From Massilia sp. 9096 (lineage in GTDB: Bacteria; Pseudomonadota; Gammaproteobacteria; Burkholderiales; Burkholderiaceae_D): a stretch of DNA of 64,000 nucleotides. Each line of letters begins with the position of its first letter. Within the stretch, counting starts at the first letter, position 1. Below are positions 8,647 through 18,358 of this stretch, one piece after another. The translations under genes and the position numbers were made by a program. The notes below the pieces were generated by a model. That model made no database searches. It was not told where the DNA came from and saw only the letters and a program-made list of their open reading frames with translations. The DNA lies in contig NZ_JQNN01000001.1 in the NCBI RefSeq assembly GCF_000745265.1, forward strand, positions 4,712,001 to 4,776,000, written 5' to 3'.

Positions 8647-9303
8647 GTGCAAAAAGATTCCAAAACCCCCGCGATCCGCGTGATGCTGGCGGACGACCAT
8701 CCAATCGTGATGACCGGCTTCGCCATGTCGCTGGCCGGGCAGGGCATGGACGTGGTCGGGCAGGCCAAGGCGCCCGACGAGGCGGTCGCGATGTACGAGG
8801 CGCACAAGCCCGACGTGGCCGTGCTCGACATCCGTTTCGGTACCGGCCTGACCGGCCTGGACGCCGCCCAGAACATCCTGAAAAACGATCCCGATGCGAA
8901 GATCGTGTTCCTCAGCCAGTTCGACCAGGACAGCCTGATCAAGGAAACCTACCGCCTCGGCGCCCATGCCTTCGTCACCAAGGATTGCGACCCGAACGAC
9001 CTGGGCGAAGCCGTGCGCCACGCGCACCAGGGCAAGCTGTACTTCCCGCCGCAGATCGCCGAGCGCCTGGCCAGCATCGCCGTGCGCGGCGACGTCTCGC
9101 CGCAGTCGCAGCTGGACGAGCGCAGCCTGGAGATCTTCAAGCTGATGGCTGAGGGACTCACCAACACCGAGATCGCCGAGCGCCTGAACCTGTCGACCAA
9201 GACCATCAGCAACATCAGCCAGTCCGTCAAGGAAAAGCTGGGCGTGCATCGCCAGGCCTACATCACCAAGCTGGCGGTGAAGCACGGCTTGATCGAACCC
9301 TGA
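8647..9303 (+). CDS. NarL/FixJ-type response regulator
   Basis: 218 residues. Receiver domain first (IRVMLADDHPIV acidic pocket; phospho-Asp in VAVLDIRFG; late Lys in VTKDCDP), then a LuxR-type helix-turn-helix (LMAEGLTNTEIAERLNLSTK and VKEKLGVHRQAYI). The GTG at 8647 is preferred since CCGGAGAAAACAGAC precedes it; a GTG at 8575 is in frame but has no ribosome site. First gene of a three-gene operon with a binding protein and the HisKA_3 kinase that very probably phosphorylates it. Target genes unknown. Confidence 0.9.
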   Translation: MQKDSKTPAIRVMLADDHPIVMTGFAMSLAGQGMDVVGQAKAPDEAVAMYEAHKPDVAVLDIRFGTGLTGLDAAQNILKNDPDAKIVFLSQFDQDSLIKETYRLGAHAFVTKDCDPNDLGEAVRHAHQGKLYFPPQIAERLASIAVRGDVSPQSQLDERSLEIFKLMAEGLTNTEIAERLNLSTKTISNISQSVKEKLGVHRQAYITKLAVKHGLIEP

Positions 9304-9319
9304 CGCCGTACGCGTGCCG

Positions 9320-10273
9320 ATGCGCCACCTGATCCGTGGTCTCCCGGCGCTGGCGCTCGCCGCCGGCGCTGCCTGTACCCTCGGCGCTGCGCACGCCGAA
9401 GGCGCGCGCCAGGACCACGTCGACGGCTACCGCTTCCAGATCGTCACCGCCGACGACAGCGAGCTGACCCGGCGCATCGCCGACGACCTCGGGCGGCGCC
9501 TGGTACCGGTGTTCGCGGGATTCCGCACCGAGCTGGCCCAGCAGCGCCGCATGCTGTACGTGGCGGTCGGCCCGGCCGCGCTGCGCGAGGTGGCGGCGCG
9601 CCGCTGCGACTGCGTGGCGATCGCCGCCTTCACTTCGAGCCAGGTGTTTCGCGCCATCGTCGGCAAGCTGGCGCCGGCGCGCGCGGGCGCGATCACTGCG
9701 GTCTACGCCGAGCCGGCGCCCGCCGACCAGCTGCGCCTGGCGTCGATGCTGTACCGCCGCTCGCCGCTGCACGTGGCGGCGATCCTCGGACCCGACACCG
9801 CCTTCCTCAAGCCGGAGCTGGACGGCGACGGCGTCAACGTACTGGACGCGGCGCCCGGCGAGGACATCAACCGGCTGCTCAACCGTATCGACCAGGCCGA
9901 CGTGCTGCTGGCGCTGCCCGACAGCGCGATCTACAACACCGAGAACTTCCGCAACATCCTGCTCTCGACCTACCGCCGCAAGCAGGGCGTGATCGGCTTC
10001 TCGGGCGACATGGTCAAGGCCGGCGCGCTGGCCACGACCTATTCCGGCATCGAGGACATCGACGCCCAGGTGGCCGAGATCGCGGCCGCCTATGTGGCCG
10101 GCGGCGAACTGGCCGCGCCGCAGTTTCCGCGTTACTTCCGCACCGCCGTCAACGAGGGCGTGGCGCGCTCGCTCGAGGTCGAGGTGCCGGATGCCGTGCG
10201 CCGCTTCGCGCGCGCGCCTGCGGCCCTGCCTGCGCCCGCGCGCGCGCCGGCGCCATCGGCGGCCTGGCGATGA
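9320..10273 (+). CDS. Secreted ABC-type substrate-binding-like protein of two-component operon
   Basis: 317 residues. A signal peptide (LPALALAAGAACTLGAAHAE) precedes a two-lobed fold like the ABC_sub_bind family (VDGYRFQIVTADDSELTRRI; segments around ILGPDTAFLKPEL; LLSTYRRKQGVIGFSGDMV; FRTAVNEGVARSLEV). No permease or ATPase is nearby. Placed between a response regulator and its kinase, with a 4-base ATGA overlap into the kinase gene, it probably presents a ligand to the kinase's periplasmic domain rather than feeding transport; this is inference. A GTG at 9314, two codons earlier, is an alternative start; neither has a strong ribosome site. The C-terminus is Ala/Pro-rich. Confidence 0.72.
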   Translation: MRHLIRGLPALALAAGAACTLGAAHAEGARQDHVDGYRFQIVTADDSELTRRIADDLGRRLVPVFAGFRTELAQQRRMLYVAVGPAALREVAARRCDCVAIAAFTSSQVFRAIVGKLAPARAGAITAVYAEPAPADQLRLASMLYRRSPLHVAAILGPDTAFLKPELDGDGVNVLDAAPGEDINRLLNRIDQADVLLALPDSAIYNTENFRNILLSTYRRKQGVIGFSGDMVKAGALATTYSGIEDIDAQVAEIAAAYVAGGELAAPQFPRYFRTAVNEGVARSLEVEVPDAVRRFARAPAALPAPARAPAPSAAWR

Positions 10274-11721
10274 AGCCGCGCTTCTGGCGCGGCTGGAGCA
10301 TCGGCCTGCGCATGGCCTTCATCACCATGCTGCCGGTGGTGCTGCTGTTCTCGTCCTTCGTCTGGTACTCGTGGTATGCGCACCGCGCGCAGGTCGACGA
10401 GGAGCTGGCCGAGCGCGGCCGCATCCTGGCGCGCGCGCTGGCCGAGACCAGCGAGTACAACGTCATCTCCGGCAACCTGTCCGACCTGCGCCTGACCATC
10501 GACGGGCTGGTGCAGTCCGACAGCAGCATCTACCGCGTCGACATCGTCGACACCACCGGCCGCAACGCGGTGTCGGTCTTGTCCAAGCATCCGATCCGGC
10601 CCGAGCCGCGCTGGTACGAGGCCACGATCCGCAAGCAGGTCGTGTGGATCAACCTGTTCTCGGACAACGGCGCGCCGCACGTCTCGGCCTCCAGCGGCAC
10701 GCGGGCGCCGACGCAGACCGCCGAGGTGGTCGGGCGGGTGCGCGTGACCATGTCGCCGACCAACATGCTGGCCAAGCAGCTGCACCGCTTCCGTATCGAG
10801 CTGGCGCTGGCGGCGCTGGCGCTGGCGGCCAGCGGCGCCCTGGCCTACGTGCTGGCGCGCAGCTTGACCGTGCCGCTGCAGGAGGCGATCGGCAAGCTGC
10901 GCCAGATCCGCGGCGGCCATTACCGCGTGCAGCTGCCGGTCACCACCGGCGGCGAGGTCGGCGAATTGCAGGCCTCGATCGGCGACATGTCGGTGGCGCT
11001 GGAACGCTCCAAGCAGGACCTGGAAAACAAGGTGGCCGAGCGCACGCGCGACTATCGAAAACTGATCCAGAAGGTCAACAGCATCGTCGAGGATGAAAGG
11101 AAGAGCATCGCGGTCGAGATCCACGACGAGCTGAACGCCTCGCTGATCGCGGTGCGCCTGGGCGCGCAGACCATCGGCCAATTGGCGACCAAGGCGCCGC
11201 AGGGACCCGAGGTCGAGCAGATCCGCGACAACGCCCAGGCGATCACCAAGATGGCGCTGGACCTGTACGCCAATGGCCGGCGCCTGGTGCGCAGGCTGCG
11301 CCCGGAGGTGCTGGACATGCTCGGCCTGCACGGCGCGGTCGAGGAGATGGTCAGCCACTACCGCAGCTCGGGCGTGCATTTCGAGTTCGACTCGAAAGGC
11401 GATTTTTCCAGGATCGGCAACGAGCTGGCGATTTCCGCCTACCGCATCGTGCAGGAAGCGCTGTCGAACATCATGAAGCACTCGCAGGCCGGCTTCGCGC
11501 GCGTGAGCCTGACGCTGTCCGATGCCGCGCACGCGCTGCAGATCGAGGTGCGCGACGATGGCGAAGGGTTCGACCCGGCGCTGGCGTCGGAAGGCATCGG
11601 CATCATCGGCATGCGCGAGCGCGTGTTCGCGCTGGGCGGCACGATCCAGGTGCAGTCGCGCCCGGGCGAGGGCACGCTGGTCGCGATTTCGCTGCCGCTG
11701 GATGGCACAGGCGCGGAATAA
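10270..11721 (+). CDS. Sensor histidine kinase, HisKA_3/NarX-like
   Basis: 483 residues. A membrane helix near residues 12-35 (MAFITMLPVVLLFSSFVWYS), a periplasmic loop to about 170, a second helix (ELALAALALAASGALAYVLA), a HAMP segment, and a HisKA_3 dimerisation helix with phospho-acceptor His285 in SIAVEIHDELN. The ATPase domain shows YRIVQEALSNIMKHSQ, DDGEGFD and GIGIIGMRERV. This kinase class pairs with NarL-type regulators, matching the regulator at 8647. It overlaps the preceding binding-protein gene by 4 bases, so translation is coupled. Confidence 0.92.
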   Translation: MKPRFWRGWSIGLRMAFITMLPVVLLFSSFVWYSWYAHRAQVDEELAERGRILARALAETSEYNVISGNLSDLRLTIDGLVQSDSSIYRVDIVDTTGRNAVSVLSKHPIRPEPRWYEATIRKQVVWINLFSDNGAPHVSASSGTRAPTQTAEVVGRVRVTMSPTNMLAKQLHRFRIELALAALALAASGALAYVLARSLTVPLQEAIGKLRQIRGGHYRVQLPVTTGGEVGELQASIGDMSVALERSKQDLENKVAERTRDYRKLIQKVNSIVEDERKSIAVEIHDELNASLIAVRLGAQTIGQLATKAPQGPEVEQIRDNAQAITKMALDLYANGRRLVRRLRPEVLDMLGLHGAVEEMVSHYRSSGVHFEFDSKGDFSRIGNELAISAYRIVQEALSNIMKHSQAGFARVSLTLSDAAHALQIEVRDDGEGFDPALASEGIGIIGMRERVFALGGTIQVQSRPGEGTLVAISLPLDGTGAE

Positions 11722-11765
11722 CGCGTTACAGTAGCGATCCTGGCAATACCATCATCGCATCCAAC

Positions 11766-13469
11766 ATGTCGAACGAACCGAACACCTCCGCAGTGCTGAC
11801 GCCTTTCGAAAAGGGCAACCAGAACCAGACCACCACCTGGGCCGAGTGCATCGCCTGGTACGAAGACCTGACCCGGCGCTACCCGCGCGTGCTGCGCTTT
11901 TCCGTGATCGGCACCTCGGATGCGGGCGTGCCGATCCACGCCGGCGTGATCACTGCCGACGGCGAATTCGACCGCGCCCAGATCAAGCGCGAGGGCCGCC
12001 CGGTGTTCTTCAACAACAACGGCATCCACCCGGGCGAGCCGGAAGGCGTCGACGCCTGCATGGCGCTGGTGCGCGACTTCTGCGAGCAGCCCGAGCGCCT
12101 GGCCGCCCTGGGCAAGACGGTGTTCCTGTTCATCCCGATCTATAACGTCGACGGCGCCCACAACCGTTCCAACACCTCGCGCGTCAACCAGGACGGGCCG
12201 GAGCAGTTCGGCTTTCGCGGCAACAGCCGCCACCTCGACCTGAACCGCGACTTCGTCAAGTGCGACTCCCTCACCGCCAAGATCTTCAACCGTTTCTTCA
12301 GCGAGTGGGACCCGGACGTGATGGTCGACACCCACACCTCGAACGGCGCCGATTACAGCTACACGATGACCCTGATCCACACCCAGGCCGACAAGCTGGG
12401 CGGGAACCTGGGCGGCTTTTTACGCGACATCATGCTGCCGCGCGTGTACGCCGAGATGGACCGGCGCGGCTGGCCGACCTGCCCGTACGTGAACCCGGTC
12501 AAGGACAGCCCGGACCAGGGCATCGCCGAATTCCTCGAGACCGCGCGCTTCTCGACCGGCTACGCGGCGCTGCACAACACGATCGGCTTCATGCCCGAGA
12601 CGCACATGCTCAAACCCTTCGCCGACCGCTATCACTCGATGCGCGCGCTGGTGGAGACCGCGCTGGACTTCACGGTCAACTACGGCGACCGCATCCTGGA
12701 ACTGCGCCACGCCGCCAAGATGGAAGGGCGGATGCGCCGCAGCTGGCCGATCCACTGGACGATGGACGAAGCGAATCCGTCGACGGTGCGCTTCAAGGGT
12801 TACGAGGCCAAATACAAGCCGAGCGTGCTGGGCGGTTACCAGCGCCTGTGGTACGACCGCAGCGCGCCGTACGAGCGCGACATCCCCTACTACAACCGCT
12901 TCCCGGCCGACGTCGAGGTGCCGGCGCCGCGCGCCTACGTCGTACCGCAGCAGTGGCGCGAGGTGATCGAGCGCCTGAAGTGGAACGGCGTGCGCCTGCA
13001 GGAGATCGAGCACGATCGCGACGAGGAGGTCAGCTACTATCACCTCGCGGACGTGTCCGCGCGCGCGCACGCGTACGAGGGCCACATGTTCCACGACGAG
13101 GTGCGCGTCGAGCGCCGCCGCATGGTGGCCAAGCTGCGCCGTGGCGACTCTCTGGTGATGCTGGACCAGGACAATGCGCGCTACGCGGTCGAGACGCTCG
13201 AGCCGCAGGCCCACGACAGCTTCTTCCGCTGGGGCTTCTTCAACAGCGTGCTGGAAAAGAAGGAAGCGTATTCGGATTACGTGTTCGAGGACGAGGCCGA
13301 GCGCCTGCTGGCGGCCGAGCCGGCACTGGCCGCCAGCTTCGCGGCCTGGAAGGCGGCCAATCCGCACCTGGTCGGCGACCAGGCTGCGGTGCTCGACTTC
13401 ATCTTCCACAGCTGCACGCGCTACCATGAGCCGGAGTGGCGCCGCTACCCGGTCTTCATGATCGACTGA
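11766..13469 (+). CDS. M14 family zinc carboxypeptidase
   Basis: 567 residues, no signal peptide seen, so probably cytoplasmic. Zinc ligands His88 and Glu91 in NNGIHPGEPEGVD, the third His in VDTHTSNGADYSY, and the likely catalytic Glu in FMPETHMLKP. RHLDLNRDFVK is the substrate-carboxylate region usual in the family. Cuts C-terminal residues from peptides or removes amide-linked groups; the exact substrate is unknown. The long C-terminal half (from about 340) carries no domain I recognise. Followed after 26 bases by the cytochrome/PQQ gene. Confidence 0.87.
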   Translation: MSNEPNTSAVLTPFEKGNQNQTTTWAECIAWYEDLTRRYPRVLRFSVIGTSDAGVPIHAGVITADGEFDRAQIKREGRPVFFNNNGIHPGEPEGVDACMALVRDFCEQPERLAALGKTVFLFIPIYNVDGAHNRSNTSRVNQDGPEQFGFRGNSRHLDLNRDFVKCDSLTAKIFNRFFSEWDPDVMVDTHTSNGADYSYTMTLIHTQADKLGGNLGGFLRDIMLPRVYAEMDRRGWPTCPYVNPVKDSPDQGIAEFLETARFSTGYAALHNTIGFMPETHMLKPFADRYHSMRALVETALDFTVNYGDRILELRHAAKMEGRMRRSWPIHWTMDEANPSTVRFKGYEAKYKPSVLGGYQRLWYDRSAPYERDIPYYNRFPADVEVPAPRAYVVPQQWREVIERLKWNGVRLQEIEHDRDEEVSYYHLADVSARAHAYEGHMFHDEVRVERRRMVAKLRRGDSLVMLDQDNARYAVETLEPQAHDSFFRWGFFNSVLEKKEAYSDYVFEDEAERLLAAEPALAASFAAWKAANPHLVGDQAAVLDFIFHSCTRYHEPEWRRYPVFMID

Positions 13470-13495
13470 CGAGAAACAACGAGGGGGAGAATCGA

Positions 13496-15187
13496 ATGAA
13501 CAAGAACATCATCGCCGCAGCGGGCCTGCTGGCCCTGAGCGGCGGCGCCGCAGCTGCGGCCGCACCGTCCGCCGGCCAGGTTTACTTCGAGCGCAACTGT
13601 GCCAGCTGCCATACGGTGGACGCCGGCATGGGCGCGCGCTCGGGCCCGGGCCTGTTCAACGTGGTCGGCCGCAAGGCCGGATCGGCGCCCGGCTACAACT
13701 ACACCGACGCCATGAGCAAGGCCGGCGCCGCCGGCAAAACCTGGACGCGCGAGGAACTCGACGTCTTCCTGAGCAATCCGAGCAAGGACGTGCCGGGCAC
13801 CGCGATGCCGGTCGCCGTGGCCGACGCCAAGGCGCGCGCTATGGTGATCGACTATCTCGCCACGCAAAGCGGCAAGGCGACGGCGCCTGCGGCCGCACCG
13901 GCGGCGGGCGGCAATGCAGGCGCAGGCGCCAAGGCCGGCGCCTGGAGCGAAGACAAGCCGGGCGACATGCACCACGTGCGCGTCGACCAGCTGGTCGCAC
14001 CCTATGCCAGCCAGAGCGCCGGCAACGGACCGAAGCTGGCGCCGCGCCCGAACGGCGCGATGCCGCAGGTGCCGAAGGGGTTCAAGGTGGGCGAATTCGC
14101 CACCGACACCGGCAAGGCGCGCCTGGCCGTACGCGCCCCCAACGGCGACATCTTCCTGTCCGAAGCCGGCAAGGACGAGATCCGCATCCTGCGCCAGAAC
14201 GGCGAGAAGGCGCAGACCGTCGGCGTGTTTGCCAGCGGCCTGTCGCGCCCGTACGGCATGGTGTTCTGGCCCTCGGGCGCCAACCCGAAATATCTGTACG
14301 TGGCCAACGTGAATTCGATCGTGCGTATTCCGTACAGCGTCGGCGACGTCAAGGCCAAGGGCGCGCCGGAGACCATCGTCGACAAGCTGGCCGACAGCAC
14401 CGGCGGCCACACCACGCGCACGCTGGCGTTCTCGAAGGACGACAAGACCTTGTACGTGTCGGTCGGCTCGGCCACCAACTACGCTTCCGACATCGGTCCC
14501 AAGCCGCCGGAGCCGCTGGCGCAGTGGGAAGCCAAGCACGGCATGGGCGCCGCCTGGGCCGAGGAAGCCAGCCGCGCCGACGTGCTGGCGTTCGACGCCG
14601 ACGGCAAGAACCGCCGCACCTTCGCCACCGGCCTGCGCAACTGCGTCGGCCTGTTCGTTCACCCCGAGACCGGCGACGTGTTCTGCGCGGTCAACGAGCG
14701 CGACGAGCTGGGCGACAACCTGCCGCCGGACTACGTCACCCGCGTCAAGCAGGGCGGCTTCTATGGCTGGCCGTGGTACTACCTCGGCGCCCACGAAGAC
14801 CCGCGCCTGAAGGGCATCCGCCCGGATCTGAAGGACAAGATCACCGTGCCCGACACGCTGATCCAGGCGCACTCGGCGCCGCTGGGCATGACGGTCTATC
14901 ACGCGCCCGCCGGCGCCCAGCACGCCTTCCCGAAAGAGTACGACGGCGACGTGTTCCTGGCGCTGCACGGCTCCTGGAACCGCGGCATCCGCACCGGCTA
15001 CAAGGTGATCCGCGTGTTCATGAAAAACGGCGTGCCGACCGGCCAGTACCAGGACTTCATGACCGGCATGGTGCTGTCCGACCGCGACGTCTGGGGCCGC
15101 CCGGCCGCGGTGACGGTGGCGGCGGATGGGGCGCTGCTGGTGGTCGACGATGGCGGTGGGGTCGTCTGGCGCATCGCGCCGCAATAA
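13496..15187 (+). CDS. Cytochrome c / PQQ-type sugar (sorbosone) dehydrogenase fusion
   Basis: 563 residues. A signal peptide (NIIAAAGLLALSGGAAAAAA) is followed by a class I cytochrome c: haem motif Cys35-Ala-Ser-Cys38-His39, and the Met ligand probably in GTAMPVAV. An Ala/Gly linker near 130-150 leads to a six-bladed propeller of the glucose/sorbosone dehydrogenase family (FASGLSRPYGMVFWP, LYVANVNSIVRIPY, TGLRNCVGLFVHPETGD, HGSWNRGIRTGYKV). Such enzymes oxidise sugars or aldehydes in the periplasm with PQQ and hand electrons to the fused haem. The substrate is not predictable. The start is set by GAGGGGGAGAATCGA before the ATG. Ends before a bidirectional terminator. Confidence 0.88.
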   Translation: MNKNIIAAAGLLALSGGAAAAAAPSAGQVYFERNCASCHTVDAGMGARSGPGLFNVVGRKAGSAPGYNYTDAMSKAGAAGKTWTREELDVFLSNPSKDVPGTAMPVAVADAKARAMVIDYLATQSGKATAPAAAPAAGGNAGAGAKAGAWSEDKPGDMHHVRVDQLVAPYASQSAGNGPKLAPRPNGAMPQVPKGFKVGEFATDTGKARLAVRAPNGDIFLSEAGKDEIRILRQNGEKAQTVGVFASGLSRPYGMVFWPSGANPKYLYVANVNSIVRIPYSVGDVKAKGAPETIVDKLADSTGGHTTRTLAFSKDDKTLYVSVGSATNYASDIGPKPPEPLAQWEAKHGMGAAWAEEASRADVLAFDADGKNRRTFATGLRNCVGLFVHPETGDVFCAVNERDELGDNLPPDYVTRVKQGGFYGWPWYYLGAHEDPRLKGIRPDLKDKITVPDTLIQAHSAPLGMTVYHAPAGAQHAFPKEYDGDVFLALHGSWNRGIRTGYKVIRVFMKNGVPTGQYQDFMTGMVLSDRDVWGRPAAVTVAADGALLVVDDGGGVVWRIAPQ

Positions 15188-15207
15188 GCGACGCGCATTC
15201 GCCAATG

Positions 15208-15234
15208 AAAAACCGGGGCATGCCCCGGTTTTTT
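15208..15234. terminator. Bidirectional factor-independent terminator
   Basis: A perfect palindrome CCGGGGCATGCCCCGG (15213-15228) is flanked by AAAAA on the left and TTTTTT on the right, so it can stop transcription from the sugar dehydrogenase gene (plus) and the DUF885 gene (minus), which converge here. Confidence 0.95.
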
Positions 15235-15252
15235 ACGTCTGCGGCAAGCGGT

Positions 15253-17064
15253 TTATCCAGCCACCTTGCTCGCCGCAATCCACAGATTGACCTTCTTCTC
15301 CAGCAGCTCCAGCGGCAGCGTGCCTTCGCCCAGCACCACCGCGTGGAAGGCCGGCAGGTTGAACTTCGGACCGAGCGCCTGTTCGGCGCGGGCGCGCAGG
15401 TCCTGGATCTTCAGCGCGCCGATCTTGTAGCCCAGCGCCTGGCCCGGCCAGGCCATGTAGCGCTCGGTCTCGCTCCTGGCCAGCGCGTCGGTGTAGCCGA
15501 GCGTCTCGCGCATGTACTTGATCGACTGCTCGCGCGTCCAGCCTTTCGAATGCATGCCGGTGTCGACCACCAGGCGCACCGCGCGCAGCATCTCGTCGTT
15601 CAGGTGGCCGAACCAGTCTTCCGGCTTTTCGTACAGGCCCATCTCGCTGCCCAGCGTCTCGGCGTACAGCGCCCAGCCTTCGGTGAAGGCGTTGTTCATG
15701 TCGAACTTGCGCAGCGTCGGCAGGCCGAGCTCCTGGCTCAGGGCGATGTGGAAGTGGTGGCCCGGCTGGCCCTCGTGCAGGAACAGCGTGGTCATGCCGG
15801 TGCTGCCGTACTGCTTCGGGTCGTTCACCACCGCCCAGAACACGCCCGGGCGCGAACCGTCGGCGGCCGGCGGCGTGTAGTGGTCGGACGCGGTGGCGCG
15901 CGTCAGCTCGGGCTCGAGGCGGATGTCGAGCGGCGTCTTCGGGCGCAGCGAGAACAGCGCCGGCAGCTTGGTGTTGAGCGTCGCGTTCAGCTTGCGGTAG
16001 ACGGCGATGATCTCGCCTTCGGTCTTGAACGGCTTGTACTTGGCCTGCTCGCCGACCCAGGTCGGCAGGTCGGTCGCCGGGCCGGTGTAGCCCATCTGCG
16101 GGCCGATGCGCGCGTATTCCTTCTGGATGCGCGCCACTTCGTGCAAGCCGGTGACGTGGATGTCGTCCGGGCTCAGGCTGGTCGTGGTCTGGCTGGCCAC
16201 GCGCGCCAGGTACCAGGCCTTCCCGTTCGGCAGGGCGTCGTAGCCGGTGCTTGTGCGGCAGGCCGGCAGGTATTCGGTTTCCAGGAACACGCCCAGCGCC
16301 GCCACCGGCTGGCGCAGCTTCTCGAGGACGCGGCGGTAGTCGGCGCTCAGCCTGTTCTTGTCTTCGCTCGAGAAGCCGGCCGGGAACTGCTTCACCGGGG
16401 TGTAGTAGATGCTCGATTCGACGTCGCTGTAGGCCAGCTGCTTGAACTGGGGCAGCATCGAGACCACGATCGCCTTCGGCAGCGTGACGCCGCGCTTCAT
16501 CCCTTCGCGCATGTTGGCGATGGCCTGGTCGATCCACGGACCGAGCTGCTCCAGGCGGCTCAGGTAAGCCTGGTAATCCTTGACGCTGACCAGCGGCTGC
16601 GCGCCCTGGCCGCTGGCGTAGTTGGCCAGGTCGACCGGGACGCTGTCCATCTGGTCCAGCGGCAGCAGGTGCTCGGGGAAGGCCTCGAAGCGCAGCGCGG
16701 TCTTGAGGTCGTAGTCGAGGATGTCGTAGGTGGTCTGGTCGCGTGGCGACAGGGCGGCGCGGCGCACCGCGTGCAGGCGCGACTGCATGCTCTTGTACAG
16801 CGCGAACTGCTGCGCGCGCACCTTGGGCCAGATCGCCATGCCGATCTGGTCGTTGAAGCGGCTGTCGCCCGCTTCGCCGGCCGCGATCGGGTTGAAGCGG
16901 GCTTCGGCGTCCCAGTAGGCGTCGGCGAGGTCGTTGAGGCGCTTGCTGTCGGCGCTGGCAGGCGCGGTTGCGGCGGCGGCCGGCTTGGCGGCGCTCGCCT
17001 GCGCGCCCGCGCACGCGAGCAGGGCGGCGGTGGCGATCGCGCCCAGGGTCAGGATGTGTTTCAT
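15253..17064 (-). CDS. DUF885 family secreted metallopeptidase-like protein
   Basis: 603 residues. A signal peptide (ILTLGAIATAALLACAGAQA) and Ala-rich linker, then an all-helical DUF885 domain with the family's metal motif LHEGQPGHHFHIAL and the downstream Glu in FTEGWALYAETL, followed by PGQALGYKIG. Proteins of this class resemble M3/M32-type peptidases; some act on peptides or esters, but no substrate can be assigned. The start at 17064 opens a clean signal peptide; an upstream Met 20 codons away would add a charged non-signal stretch. Lies alone between a convergent terminator and the livK-like gene. Confidence 0.87.
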   Translation of the reverse strand: MKHILTLGAIATAALLACAGAQASAAKPAAAATAPASADSKRLNDLADAYWDAEARFNPIAAGEAGDSRFNDQIGMAIWPKVRAQQFALYKSMQSRLHAVRRAALSPRDQTTYDILDYDLKTALRFEAFPEHLLPLDQMDSVPVDLANYASGQGAQPLVSVKDYQAYLSRLEQLGPWIDQAIANMREGMKRGVTLPKAIVVSMLPQFKQLAYSDVESSIYYTPVKQFPAGFSSEDKNRLSADYRRVLEKLRQPVAALGVFLETEYLPACRTSTGYDALPNGKAWYLARVASQTTTSLSPDDIHVTGLHEVARIQKEYARIGPQMGYTGPATDLPTWVGEQAKYKPFKTEGEIIAVYRKLNATLNTKLPALFSLRPKTPLDIRLEPELTRATASDHYTPPAADGSRPGVFWAVVNDPKQYGSTGMTTLFLHEGQPGHHFHIALSQELGLPTLRKFDMNNAFTEGWALYAETLGSEMGLYEKPEDWFGHLNDEMLRAVRLVVDTGMHSKGWTREQSIKYMRETLGYTDALARSETERYMAWPGQALGYKIGALKIQDLRARAEQALGPKFNLPAFHAVVLGEGTLPLELLEKKVNLWIAASKVAG

Positions 17065-17151
17065 GGTCTTTCGGTTCGGAGGAAAAAATCGGGCGGCGCC
17101 AAGGATACGCCCTGCGCCGCCCATCGCCCAGTCTTTACGGCTGAGTATCGA

Positions 17152-18294
17152 TCAATAGCTGGCCAGTGGCACCAGCAACCCGCCCTTGAAGGTATAGACC
17201 GTCACCGCGGTTTTTTTCAGGTTGCCGTTGGCGTCGTAGGCGTAGCTGCCGGCCACGCCCTGGTAGGTCAGGGTGCGCAGCTGGCGGTTGACGGCGGCCG
17301 GGTCGACCGCGTTGGCGCTCTTCATCGCCTGGGCGATGAACATCGTCTGGTCGTAGAAAAAGGGCGCGTACACGTCGGCGTCGCGCCCGAAGCGCTGCTT
17401 GTAGCGCGCCTTGAACGCCGGGCCGCCGGCCTGCTTGTCGAGCATGGCGCCGGCCTGGGCGCACATCACGTTGCCGCCGACCGCGTCGCCGCCCAGCTTG
17501 GCCATCTCCGGGCTGCACAGCGTGTCGCCGCCGAGCAGGCGCACGTTCGCCATGCCGAGCTGCTTCATCTGGCGCGCCATCGGAGCGCCTTGCGGCGCAT
17601 AGCCGCCAAAGAAAATCGCGTCGACCTTCTTGGCGCGGAAGCTGGTGAGGATGGTGGCGAAGTCGCTGGCCTTGTCGGTGGTGAACTCGCGTCCGGCGAC
17701 CGTGAGGCCCGAGGCGCGCGCCTGCTTGGCGAATTCGTCGGCGATGCCGGTGCCGAAGGCGGTGCGGTCGTCGATCACGCCGACCGTCTTGATCTTGAGT
17801 TCCTTGGCCGCGTAGGCCGCCATCGAGCCGCCGACCTGGTTGTCGCTGGCGACGATGCGGAACACGGTGGGGTAGCGCGCCTGCGTGATCTTCGGGTTGG
17901 TGCCGACCGTCGACATCAGGATGCCGGCGTCGTTGTACACGCGCGAAGCCGGAATCGCGACGCCCGAGTTGTACGGGCCGAGCACGAACTTGACGCCGGC
18001 GTCGACGAATTTCTGCGCGACGTTGACGCCGGCTTTGGGATCGCCCTGGTCGTCCTCGGACTGCAGCTCGAAGCGCACCGGCTTGCCGCCGACCTTGATC
18101 TTCTGCGTGTTGAGTTCCTCGACCGCGAGACGCACGCCGTTCTCGTCGTCCTTGCCGGCGAAGGCGTTGGCGCCCGACAGCGGGCCGCTCACGCCGATGC
18201 GCACGACCTGGTCCTGCGCCGATGCGTGGGCGCCGATGGCGAGCAGCGCGGCCAGCAAGGGGGCCAACTGCGCGGTCTTCAGTTTCGATGGCAT
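17152..18294 (-). CDS. Branched-chain amino-acid ABC transporter substrate-binding protein (LivK-like)
   Basis: 380 residues. A signal peptide (LAPLLAALLAIGAHASAQ) then the periplasmic leucine/isoleucine/valine-binding fold: VVRIGVSGPLSGANAFAGKD, DDQGDPKAGVNVAQKFVDAG, VKFVLGPYNSGVAIPASRVY, VGVIDDRTAFGTGIADEF. Delivers branched-chain amino acids or related compounds to a LivHMGF permease, which is not encoded here, so this is an orphan binding protein. GGAGAGACTGGCA precedes the ATG. It sits 64 bases downstream of the Lrp-family regulator gene on the same strand and may be co-regulated with it (inference). Confidence 0.9.
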   Translation of the reverse strand: MPSKLKTAQLAPLLAALLAIGAHASAQDQVVRIGVSGPLSGANAFAGKDDENGVRLAVEELNTQKIKVGGKPVRFELQSEDDQGDPKAGVNVAQKFVDAGVKFVLGPYNSGVAIPASRVYNDAGILMSTVGTNPKITQARYPTVFRIVASDNQVGGSMAAYAAKELKIKTVGVIDDRTAFGTGIADEFAKQARASGLTVAGREFTTDKASDFATILTSFRAKKVDAIFFGGYAPQGAPMARQMKQLGMANVRLLGGDTLCSPEMAKLGGDAVGGNVMCAQAGAMLDKQAGGPAFKARYKQRFGRDADVYAPFFYDQTMFIAQAMKSANAVDPAAVNRQLRTLTYQGVAGSYAYDANGNLKKTAVTVYTFKGGLLVPLASY

Positions 18295-18358
18295 TGCCAG
18301 TCTCTCCGTATTGGTAACGGCCGCCATCATCGCATGAGAAACGCGGCCGGAGAATAGC

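Noticed and set aside
14524..18357. Plus-strand open frame of over 1200 codons across the sugar dehydrogenase end, DUF885 and livK-like genes
   Set aside because: It crosses a terminator and three genes in other frames; the translation is Arg/Gly/Ala-rich without domains.
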